Shown here: piece after piece, positions 1 through 5,370 of the stretch
Position numbering within the stretch: the stretch's first letter is position 1
Layout of the letters: the number at the start of each line of letters is the position of its first letter
Program-made: the position numbers and the translations under genes
Source of the DNA: RGIG4097 sp964367645
GTDB lineage: Bacteria > Bacillota > Clostridia > Christensenellales > CAG-917
Assembly: GCA_964367645.1 (NCBI GenBank)
Contig: CAYIYN010000081.1
Coordinates: 1-5,938, forward strand
Reading direction: 5' to 3'
Length of the DNA stretch: 5,938 nt
Notes under the pieces: model-generated
Database searches by the model: none
What the model was told of the DNA's origin: nothing
What the model saw: the letters and a program-made list of their open reading frames with translations, nothing else

Positions 1-223
1 AGGAAATCACCGGCTTAGAAGCCGAGCTAGCTCGCGTTTCCGCCGCTGCCGATAATGCTATTATTTCGGCGTGATGAGTGGCGTTATTATCGCGCTCTTT
101 GCGGTTTTGCCCCTCACCGACTACGACGCCGTCTTTGACGACCACCGCTCCCACCGGAACTTCGTCAAACGTTGCCGCTTTTTTTGCCAGTTCAACGGCT
201 CTTTTCATAAACTCTGTTTGCAT
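1..223 (-). CDS. tadA: tRNA adenosine(34) deaminase TadA, N-terminal part, cut by window edge
   Basis: This is the first 74 codons of a deaminase of the CMP/dCMP-deaminase fold; the rest lies beyond the left edge. TadA converts adenosine 34 of tRNA-Arg(ACG) to inosine in the cytoplasm. Seen here: an N-terminal helix rich in Ala/Lys, the EVPVGAVVV strand at residues 21-29, a G-x-G-x-N turn at 36-40, and the catalytic HAE at 51-53 (zinc ligand His51, proton-shuttling Glu53). The second zinc motif, PCxxC, would be outside the window, so it cannot be checked. The ATG at 223 is preferred over an inner ATG at 208 because it has a GGAG site just upstream and gives the usual TadA N-terminus. The gene starts 13 bases after the rlmH stop, so it is probably co-transcribed. 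Residues 62-74 (Ser/Ala-rich) do not resemble the usual Tyr/Trp-Arg-Leu segment closely. A guanine or cytidine deaminase is less likely but not excluded. Confidence 0.85.
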   Translation of the reverse strand, partial: MQTEFMKRAVELAKKAATFDEVPVGAVVVKDGVVVGEGQNRKERDNNATHHAEIIALSAAAETRASSASKPVIS

Positions 224-225
224 AA

Positions 226-231
226 CTCTCC
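226..231 (-). promoter_or_regulatory. Ribosome binding site of tadA
   Basis: GGAGAG on the minus strand lies just upstream of the ATG at 223, between the rlmH stop codon (237-239) and tadA. It supports 223 as the start and separate initiation of tadA within a shared transcript. Confidence 0.7.
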
Positions 232-236
232 AAGCT

Positions 237-695
237 CTATTTGTGATAGGGTGTACCGGCATTGATAGTAAGAGCGCGGTAAACTTGCTCCAATAGCATG
301 ACGCGGAATAATTGATGCGGAAAAGTCAATTTGCCAAATGACAATATTAAATCGGCTTTTTTCTTAACCTCTTCGCTATGTCCGTGACTTCCTCCGACAA
401 GGAAACTAAATTCACTGATTCCGAATGTACATTTTTCGTCTAAAAGCGCGGCCAATTCCTCGCTTGACAGTTGTTTTCCGCCACAGTCCAGCGCGACGAT
501 ATAGCCGCTTGCTTTTTCAAGCAATCTTTCGCCCTCGATTGTTCTCTGTTCATAAAGCGTTTTCCCCTGCGGTGCGTCGCTTTGTTCGATAATTTCTATC
601 TCGCTGAATCTGAAAATCCTTTTTTGATATTCTTTCACTGCGTCGGTAAGGTATTTTTCTTTGATTTTTCCAATCACAACAATTTTTATCTTCAT
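237..695 (-). CDS. rlmH: 23S rRNA (pseudouridine1915-N3)-methyltransferase RlmH
   Basis: RlmH is a SPOUT-fold (knotted) homodimeric methyltransferase that uses S-adenosylmethionine to methylate N3 of pseudouridine 1915 in helix 69 of 23S rRNA on assembled 70S ribosomes. The protein is 152 residues, close to the family's usual 155-159. Visible family motifs: VVIGKIKEKY at 6-15, ALD at 68-70, the glycine-rich FLVGGSHGHS at 98-107, LTFPHQLFR at 123-131, EQVYRA at 136-141 and the C-terminal PYHK at 149-152. These C-terminal blocks form the trefoil knot and cofactor/substrate site in known structures. The ATG at 695 is chosen over a GTG five codons earlier because a GGGGAC site sits 7 bases upstream and the family begins at this Met-Lys-Ile. 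It overlaps the CPBP2 stop by 4 bases (ATGA), suggesting translational coupling. tadA follows. All diagnostic motifs are present, so the identification is secure. Confidence 0.97.
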   Translation of the reverse strand: MKIKIVVIGKIKEKYLTDAVKEYQKRIFRFSEIEIIEQSDAPQGKTLYEQRTIEGERLLEKASGYIVALDCGGKQLSSEELAALLDEKCTFGISEFSFLVGGSHGHSEEVKKKADLILSFGKLTFPHQLFRVMLLEQVYRALTINAGTPYHK

Positions 696-1654
696 CGAAT
701 AAGTCCCCACGCCAAGGTAAAAAGTGTCGCGGCGGCGGTAATTGCCACACTACCCCACAAAATTACGTTTGTCCTGATTTTAACCGTACCATCTTTAGGA
801 TTGCCAAATTCGTGCTGAGATACTCCGGCTTTTTTTATCGCGTCGTTTCTCATACGATAAAACATCCAAAGCATCAAACTCAATGCAATAACGAAAATCA
901 TCGCGCCGGTTATAAATCCCAAAAGCGAGCCGTACAACCAGTCGCTAATGATGTTCATAAAAGAAAACACTCCGCCCTTTTGCAAAGCGTAACCCGACAG
1001 CACGGCAATGGCGTTGTTCAAAAAGTGTGTGAATATCGCGGGATATATCGAGCCTGTATAATAAACCAAAAGCGCAAGCACTACTCCGTCAAAAAACGTA
1101 TAACCGGTCTGCACTATATTTTCGTGCATTAGACCAAAAAGCAGCGCGGACACAACAACGAACCACTTTCCGTTTTCTCTGAATCCTGCGTGCAATAATC
1201 CGCGGTGAGTTATTTCTTCAAACGTTGCAGGAAGTAGAGCCGTCATAAAAAGTTCCAAAAACAACACACCAAGAGTCGTATATTCCGTCTTTGAAACCGT
1301 CCTATTAAAGCCCATCGCTCTAAGCACAGAGCTCCATATAAAAGATATGACCGTTGCGGCATAGACCATACAAAATGCAATCACTATTGTTCGTAAAAAA
1401 TCGCGTAAACCGCACTTTTGAAATGCAAAATCACGCGTTAAACTGCCGATTTGGCGAAAATCACCGTTTTTGCAAAATAAGAAATATAGGACAATCGGCA
1501 AGACTCCAAAGCAAAGAATCTGCACTATGAGCGTAAAATAATAGTCGCGGTCTATGCTTGGTACAATACCGTTTTCTGCAATGGAGATGCGCAAAACAAC
1601 CGTCATCAGCGTGATGAAAAGATAAATTATAGAGGCGGCGTATTGTTTTTTCAT
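692..1654 (-). CDS. CPBP-family intramembrane metalloprotease (copy 2)
   Basis: This is a 320-residue polytopic membrane protein of the CPBP (CAAX protease and bacteriocin-processing; Abi) family, relatives of eukaryotic Rce1. All active-site motifs are present: EExxxR at 146-151 (Glu146, Glu147, Arg151), FxxxH at 173-177 (FGLMH) and HxxxN at 210-214 (HFLNN). It has about eight or nine hydrophobic segments, with the catalytic block within residues 127-222 and a last helix at about 297-316 after a polar stretch. The ATG at 1654 is chosen because it overlaps the upstream stop as ATGA and is followed by Lys-Lys then a helix, a natural membrane N-terminus; extension to 1714 would only read the upstream gene out of frame. 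The Shine-Dalgarno is weak (ACGGGA), which fits coupling to the gene before it. It is paralogous to the upstream CPBP gene: the same three motifs in the same order, and both carry a F-[NG]-N-P tetrapeptide before the last helix. The substrate is unknown; no bacteriocin precursor is nearby. Confidence 0.94.
   Translation of the reverse strand: MKKQYAASIIYLFITLMTVVLRISIAENGIVPSIDRDYYFTLIVQILCFGVLPIVLYFLFCKNGDFRQIGSLTRDFAFQKCGLRDFLRTIVIAFCMVYAATVISFIWSSVLRAMGFNRTVSKTEYTTLGVLFLELFMTALLPATFEEITHRGLLHAGFRENGKWFVVVSALLFGLMHENIVQTGYTFFDGVVLALLVYYTGSIYPAIFTHFLNNAIAVLSGYALQKGGVFSFMNIISDWLYGSLLGFITGAMIFVIALSLMLWMFYRMRNDAIKKAGVSQHEFGNPKDGTVKIRTNVILWGSVAITAAATLFTLAWGLIR
703..708 (-). promoter_or_regulatory. 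Ribosome binding site that fixes the rlmH start
   Basis: GGGGAC lies 7 bases before the ATG at 695 and inside the last codons of the upstream CPBP gene. It decides for the ATG at 695; the alternative GTG at 710 would begin upstream of this site. Confidence 0.6.
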
Positions 1655-2751
1655 AACAGTCCCGTAATCAACGCAACCACCCAGTAGATGGCGGCAAGGC
1701 CAATTGCCAGCCATACGTTAAGCATGGGTTGTTCCTTGCCAAGATACACCGTGCCCATACCGTCAAACATTTCTCTTTCGACTGCACGCCAGCCGCGCTT
1801 GGTAAAAAGCAAAGCAAAAAATCTAAAAAAGTTTTTAATGGGATTTGACTTTGTGCTTGAATCAGAATCGGCACGCACGGATATGGAGTACTCGTCAAAA
1901 ATGACGTTGTTTTCAACAACCCTAAACGAAGGATTGTTGAATTGTTTTTTGCCGGCTTTGTGGTATGCGTACAAGAGGACAGTCAGCAAGAACGCTCCGA
2001 TTATTACGCTGAAAAAGCCGGTAAGATAATTCCAACTTCCGAGCGAATATATAAACTCGTCAACTTGCGGGATATAGGCAGTCAAAAGCAGTGTGATGAA
2101 GTTGTTCAAAAAATGCAAAACAATGCAGGGCACTATCGAGCCGGACAGCGCAAACACCACGGCAAGCACTATACCCAGTCCAAACTGATGCACCGTTTGC
2201 AAAGGATTTTGATGCATCAAACTGAAAAGCAACGCCGATATAAAAACGCCGAAAGCCATTCCTTTGGTGCTAAGTCCGCCAAAAAGGATGCCGCGGCAAA
2301 GTGTTTCTTCGGCGATAGCAGGCAAAACAGCCATTAGAACCGTTGCCAAGATAAACACACCCGCGTTTGAAAAGTCCACATTGATGATGCTTATAACCGG
2401 ATACCCTATCACTTCCAACAGTTTCATAAAAAGCATCGCAAGGGGATAAAAAGTTATTATCGTCGCCACACAAATCGGCAAAAGAAGAAGCCACCGTATG
2501 TAATTTGTGAAAGGTTTAAATTTTGCGACGGCAAACACGTCAAATTTTCTAAACGAAGAAAAAATCGCAACAACCCCGATAACGGCAACGGGCATAATCA
2601 CATAACTTACCCACCCGTAAATCGTCATACCGGCAAAAATACCGCCTCTGCCGTTTAAGATTAATGAAAAAACGTAGGCTAGCAGGGACGCGCCGAACAA
2701 TGACAACAGATAAGTTGCCGCACTTTCGCTTGCGGAAATTTTGTTTCTCAT
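1651..2751 (-). CDS. CPBP-family intramembrane metalloprotease (copy 1) with long C-terminal cytosolic-type insert
   Basis: This is a 366-residue membrane protein of the CPBP/Abi protease family. Catalytic motifs are intact: EExxxR at 148-153 (AEETLCRG), FxxxH at 176-180 (FSLMH) and HxxxN at 213-217 (HFLNN). The order of hydrophobic segments resembles the CPBP gene downstream. After the helix at about 243-263 comes a polar stretch of about 80 residues (264-344), with F-N-N-P at 271-274, a Ser/Asp-rich segment and a basic amphipathic patch, then a final helix at 346-366. The paralogue has a much shorter linker here. The ATG at 2751 is chosen because a good AGGTGA site precedes it and it overlaps the walJ stop by 4 bases; the 31 extra codons up to 2844 would run over walJ in another frame. 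The position between walJ and rlmH is where bacilli have an HtrA-type protease nearby, so an envelope proteolysis role is inferred. The substrate is unknown. Confidence 0.94.
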   Translation of the reverse strand: MRNKISASESAATYLLSLFGASLLAYVFSLILNGRGGIFAGMTIYGWVSYVIMPVAVIGVVAIFSSFRKFDVFAVAKFKPFTNYIRWLLLLPICVATIITFYPLAMLFMKLLEVIGYPVISIINVDFSNAGVFILATVLMAVLPAIAEETLCRGILFGGLSTKGMAFGVFISALLFSLMHQNPLQTVHQFGLGIVLAVVFALSGSIVPCIVLHFLNNFITLLLTAYIPQVDEFIYSLGSWNYLTGFFSVIIGAFLLTVLLYAYHKAGKKQFNNPSFRVVENNVIFDEYSISVRADSDSSTKSNPIKNFFRFFALLFTKRGWRAVEREMFDGMGTVYLGKEQPMLNVWLAIGLAAIYWVVALITGLL

Positions 2752-3524
2752 TTCACCTCGAATACACTGCTGACGCAGTATTGCGTTGCAGCGCATAAAT
2801 TGATTTTTGCGGACGCTTCGTCCAAAACTTTCTTGACTGCACAAAGTGCTTTTTCCGTTGTGTTGTTGTTTTCGCTAATGTGACCGAGCACCAAAGTTTG
2901 AACGCTTGTTCCGACAAGGTGTGCTGCCATCAGCGCCGCCGCATCGTTGCTTAGATGTCCGTTGTTCCCCAAGATTCTGGCTTTAAGATAGGGGGGATAG
3001 GAGCCCTCTTTAAGCATTTCCACGTCGTGGTTGGATTCAAGGAGTACAGCTCCGCTGTCCCTTACGTTTTCATAAACGTTTTTCTTGAGCACTCCCATAT
3101 CCGTTGCGACACTCACTCTTTTGTTTTCGCACGAGAACGTGTACCCAAGCGGATATTCCGCATCGTGTGGAATCCTGAACGGTGTCACTTCGATATCCCC
3201 TATGTAAAACCCGTTTTCATAAAAATCTACGGGCTTATAGTTTTTTAATACCCCCTGCTTTTCGTATATGGCACGCGCGGTTAGTTCATGCGCGTATACA
3301 GGTACGTAGCGTGTCAGCGTAGGCAGAGCGGCAATGTGGTCATTGTGCTCATGCGTCACAACAACTCCGCTCAAATCGGATAGCGACATTCCCAAATTTT
3401 TGAGTGCGCTGCTAATACGCGCCGTAGATATGCCCGCATCGCAAAGAATAGCTGTTTTAGAACTCATTATAAGAGTGCAGTTGCCTTTGCTGCCACTCGC
3501 AATAGAAATCATTTTAATGGACAT
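2748..3524 (-). CDS. walJ: WalJ/YycJ-type metallo-beta-lactamase-fold hydrolase
   Basis: This is a 258-residue cytoplasmic MBL-fold protein of the YycJ/WalJ family, of normal length. In Bacillus and relatives the gene belongs to the walRK cell-wall regulon operon; family members have been linked to cell-wall/division control and to 5'-3' DNA exonuclease activity. Motifs seen: the family signature SIASGSKGN at 7-15, Asp29 in CDAG, the metal site THEHNDH at 57-63 (His58, His60, Asp62, His63), PHDA at 119-122, ATDMG at 140-144, ESNHDVEML at 163-171, GHLSN at 189-193 and GHISENNNT at 214-222. The two-metal set therefore looks complete. The start at 3524 gives the expected few residues before the SGSxGN strand; the Shine-Dalgarno is poor, in a purine-rich leader. 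It is the first gene of the left operon, downstream of a terminator. walR, walK, walH and walI are not adjacent here: the genes before it are unrelated. Confidence 0.95.
   Translation of the reverse strand: MSIKMISIASGSKGNCTLIMSSKTAILCDAGISTARISSALKNLGMSLSDLSGVVVTHEHNDHIAALPTLTRYVPVYAHELTARAIYEKQGVLKNYKPVDFYENGFYIGDIEVTPFRIPHDAEYPLGYTFSCENKRVSVATDMGVLKKNVYENVRDSGAVLLESNHDVEMLKEGSYPPYLKARILGNNGHLSNDAAALMAAHLVGTSVQTLVLGHISENNNTTEKALCAVKKVLDEASAKINLCAATQYCVSSVFEVK
2753..2758 (-). promoter_or_regulatory. Ribosome binding site that fixes the start of CPBP copy 1
   Basis: AGGTGA lies directly before the ATG at 2751, inside the final codons of walJ. It supports the short form of the protease over the frame-open extension to 2844. 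Spacing from AGG to the ATG is 4 bases, rather tight, as is common in ATGA-coupled pairs. Confidence 0.65.
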
Positions 3525-3559
3525 TTGTTGTCTTTTTACCTTTTACCATATTTTCTCTT

Positions 3560-3588
3560 TCTATACGGATTTTCTTTATCTTTTTAAA
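3560..3588 (-). promoter_or_regulatory. Possible promoter for the walJ operon
   Basis: On the minus strand TTTAAA (3588-3583) and TATAGA (3565-3560) are separated by exactly 17 bases, each matching 4 of 6 positions of the sigma-A consensus. A start near 3553 would leave a leader of about 30 bases before walJ. The match is weak and the region is A-rich, so chance is possible, but a promoter is expected here because a strong terminator lies directly upstream. Confidence 0.3.
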
Positions 3589-3610
3589 AAACGGGGCACA
3601 TTGTGCCCCG
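3586..3610 (-). terminator. Rho-independent terminator ending the three-gene membrane operon
   Basis: Read on the minus strand, CGGGGCA - CAATG - TGCCCCG forms a perfect 7-pair GC-rich stem with a 5-base loop (extendable on paper to 9 pairs), followed at once by six T (3591-3586). It begins 17 bases after the stop codon at 3628. The plus-strand side lacks a T-run, so it works in one direction only. It separates the right-hand operon from walJ. Confidence 0.9.
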
Positions 3611-3627
3611 CTTTGAACACTGTTTGG

Positions 3628-4506
3628 TTATATTAGATTGTCCGCGTTGTAGTTTGCTCTCCTATCGTCTTTAATCATTTCCGAATCTTGCTTCTTTTTA
3701 ATTGCCACAAACACCAGTATCACACTCAACAAGAACACAGCTACGCTTATTGCGGTAAGCACAACCAAAGCCATTTCGGCGTTTAGGACAAACGTTCCTT
3801 TTACAACTTCGTATATGAGTGCCGCTCCGACAGGCGCTGCCGAAAGAAGCGCTAAAACAGACACAAATGCATAGGGGTATTTGCCAAAGATAAGCGAGAG
3901 TAGCGTCACAATCACCAGTAATCCCGAAGACGCAGCGGCTATTGAATATAATATCATGACCGCTTTGTTCACAGGCTCTATCTTAAAGGCTATCCAAGAA
4001 TACAATGCGTCTATAACGTTGAAAGGAGCAAAATTCAATCCAAAAGTGTTTGGCTCGAACTTAGCAAGCAGGAAAAACAGCAGTTGGACGGCGGAAAACA
4101 GGAAAACAATCAACGCGCTCACCCTTGCGACGGCACTCTTTTTGTCTTTTACCGTCTTCTTTTCAGCACTTGCGGAAGCGGATTTGGAAAATTCCGCATC
4201 AGGGTATTCTCCATAGCCAAACTGTCCTCCGCTCACTCCACTGTCCGCGCGAAGCACGTCGCTGTCCTGAGTCATATACGGCACGACTGCAATCGGCACG
4301 ATTATCGGCTGCAATTGAATGGTGTTGTGCTTTGGCGCAACGATAGGGACAGGCGCGCCTATGCCAATAGGTTTCATAACAGTTGTTTCCATTCCGGCAT
4401 CGGGCTGAGGCGAACCGTAGGCTTCACTTTCAAAAAGCGGCGGATTTGCCGCAGATTTTTCTTCCACCACAGGCGGCACAATTTTGACAGTTTCTTTCTT
4501 TGACAT
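3628..4506 (-). CDS. Uncharacterised four-helix membrane protein B with disordered Pro-rich N-terminus
   Basis: I do not recognise a named family. The protein is 292 residues. Residues 1-115 are polar, Pro/Glu/Ser-rich and probably disordered. They contain PIIVPIAVVPYMTQD at 67-81, a segment shared with the zinc-ribbon protein two genes upstream. A basic patch (about 116-128, EKKTVKDKK) precedes four predicted membrane helices at about 129-149, 183-206, 212-233 and 245-268, and the protein ends in a charged tail (KKKQDSEMIKDDRR). The positive patch before helix 1 and the basic tail after helix 4 suggest both ends are in the cytoplasm. The loop after helix 1 has FNVIDALYSW (162-171), resembling FNVIGNLIEA in protein A, so the two look like distant paralogues. 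The ATG at 4506 is chosen over one at 4518 because GGAGGT lies between them, ideally spaced. It is the last gene before the terminator. Function is unknown. Confidence 0.85.
   Translation of the reverse strand: MSKKETVKIVPPVVEEKSAANPPLFESEAYGSPQPDAGMETTVMKPIGIGAPVPIVAPKHNTIQLQPIIVPIAVVPYMTQDSDVLRADSGVSGGQFGYGEYPDAEFSKSASASAEKKTVKDKKSAVARVSALIVFLFSAVQLLFFLLAKFEPNTFGLNFAPFNVIDALYSWIAFKIEPVNKAVMILYSIAAASSGLLVIVTLLSLIFGKYPYAFVSVLALLSAAPVGAALIYEVVKGTFVLNAEMALVVLTAISVAVFLLSVILVFVAIKKKQDSEMIKDDRRANYNADNLI
4264..4317 (-). repeat. Shared VPY-x-TQD segment, copy in protein B
   Basis: These 54 bases encode residues 64-81 of protein B. Aligned by eye without gaps they match 5476-5529 in the zinc-ribbon gene at 37 of 54 bases and 11 of 18 residues, in the same reading frame. 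The conserved core is P-I-x-x-P-x-A-x-V-P-Y-x-T-Q-D. The similarity covers this segment within otherwise dissimilar disordered regions, so it may be a conserved short binding motif. Confidence 0.6.
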
Positions 4507-4510
4507 AATT

Positions 4511-4516
4511 ACCTCC
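4511..4516 (-). promoter_or_regulatory. Ribosome binding site that fixes the start of protein B
   Basis: A full-consensus GGAGGT lies 4 bases before the ATG at 4506. An in-frame ATG at 4518 sits upstream of this site and overlaps its first bases, so it is unlikely to be the start. Confidence 0.85.
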
Positions 4517-4519
4517 ATG

Positions 4520-4533
4520 CCGCCCTCGGGCGG
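4520..4533 (-). other. GC-rich stem-loop between genes A and B, next to the ribosome binding site
   Basis: The minus strand reads CCGCCCGAGGGCGG: a 5-pair stem CCGCC/GGCGG with loop CGAG (or 6 pairs with a 2-base loop). It fills most of the 36-base gap between the A stop (4543) and the B start, ending 3 bases before GGAGGT. No T-run follows, so it is not a standard terminator. It could stabilise the upstream or downstream message or tune translation of B. Confidence 0.55.
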
Positions 4534-4542
4534 ACAGTTGGA

Positions 4543-5316
4543 TTATTTTGTATAACCTGATTTTTCGGGGTTGATAATCGAACATACTGCCGCAATCACT
4601 ATATTTGCAACAGCAACGGCAGCAATACCGACAATTTCGCTGCTGTTCCAGCCGTGAACGATATCGTTCATAAAGTTTATTTTTGCGATGCCAAAATCTT
4701 CTGCACCGACAACGGCCGCGATAAGCAAAGCCGCAATGCACAAAAAATAAATTAACGCTGCTGCAAAATAACGCTGCACTCTTACGGCTCCGAAGATTCC
4801 AATCAATGATTTTATCAGATTTGCGAGTATGAACAGCAGCCCAAACAAAAGTATCAAATCCGGCATCATCTGTTTCCAAGCTGTTTCCACGTCGCTTCCC
4901 GCCCAATTTTGTGCGATAGACAATTTGACCGCTTCTATAAGGTTGCCGATTACGTTAAAATTGTTTGGCACAACAGCAATCGGCAAAACCACCTCGACGT
5001 TTGTCGCGGCAAGTATGTAAGGCACAAAGACTGCCGCCGAAAAGATGAGCATAATTAGGCCGCAAACAACATTTTTGGTGCGTTTTTTGCGTTTCCAATG
5101 TTTGTCAACATCCTTGCGCTTTGGTTGATAGTCGTCTGATGTGGACACCGCGGGACTTGTACCTTCGGGCAAAGGCTCGTCGATTTCAAGCGACGGGCGC
5201 AACACAAAATCCTGCCTAACAGACGGTAAGAGGTTTATCCCTCCGGCCTTCATAGGCGCAGGCGCGAGTCTGATACCCATTTCGTCAACTTTAGATTTTT
5301 CGTTATTGCTTGACAT
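4543..5316 (-). CDS. Uncharacterised four-helix membrane protein A with disordered N-terminus
   Basis: I do not recognise a named family. The protein is 257 residues. Residues 1-65 are polar and probably disordered, with LLPSVRQDFVLRPSL at 29-43. A strongly basic patch follows (66-81, including KHWKRKKRTK), then four predicted membrane helices at about 83-104, 152-174, 184-203 and 226-248, with a short tail. The basic patch predicts a cytoplasmic N-terminus. The 45-residue loop after helix 1 carries LPIAVVPNNFNVI (111-123), and a second outer loop at 204-225 is rich in Asp, Asn and aromatic residues. Helix layout and the FNVI segment match protein B, next in the operon. The start at 5316 has GGAG 5 bases upstream. 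It lies 54 bases after the zinc-ribbon gene with no terminator between, and 36 bases before B, so one transcript is likely. Function is unknown. Confidence 0.85.
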   Translation of the reverse strand: MSSNNEKSKVDEMGIRLAPAPMKAGGINLLPSVRQDFVLRPSLEIDEPLPEGTSPAVSTSDDYQPKRKDVDKHWKRKKRTKNVVCGLIMLIFSAAVFVPYILAATNVEVVLPIAVVPNNFNVIGNLIEAVKLSIAQNWAGSDVETAWKQMMPDLILLFGLLFILANLIKSLIGIFGAVRVQRYFAAALIYFLCIAALLIAAVVGAEDFGIAKINFMNDIVHGWNSSEIVGIAAVAVANIVIAAVCSIINPEKSGYTK

Positions 5317-5370
5317 TTTATCTCCGTATCCGATTTTGCATTTGCATCTTTATGCTGCTAGAGGTTGAAC

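Noticed and set aside
237..254. 3' end of rlmH resembles the SCC cassette attachment site of staphylococci (the orfX/rlmH end encoding YHK)
   Set aside because: The likeness comes from the conserved protein end. No duplicate site, recombinase gene or inserted DNA is seen, and tadA follows after 13 bases.
471..818. Plus-strand open frame across rlmH and the CPBP2 end
   Set aside because: It is antisense to two well-supported genes, has no recognisable motif and shows composition expected of an antisense frame. The same applies to the plus-strand frames at 1942-2337, 3334-3636 and 4084-4503.
692..2751. CPBP (Abi) genes as bacteriocin self-immunity proteins
   Set aside because: No small double-glycine leader peptide, bacteriocin transporter or modification enzyme is found here; the neighbours are housekeeping genes.
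2752..2844. Longer N-terminus for CPBP copy 1 starting at 2844
   Set aside because: The extra 31 codons read walJ out of frame, give a Cys/Arg/Gln-rich stretch unlike a membrane-protein start, and bypass the AGGTGA site before 2751. The similar extension of CPBP copy 2 to 1714 was rejected for the same reason.
4520..4533. Hairpin between A and B as a transcription terminator
   Set aside because: No T-run follows it on the minus strand; a full ribosome binding site follows instead.
4430..4906. Minus-strand frame with many cysteines that could look like a small metal-binding protein
   Set aside because: It overlaps gene A almost wholly in another frame, mixes Arg and Cys in a way typical of a shadow frame, has no suitable ribosome binding site and runs across the A-B gap.
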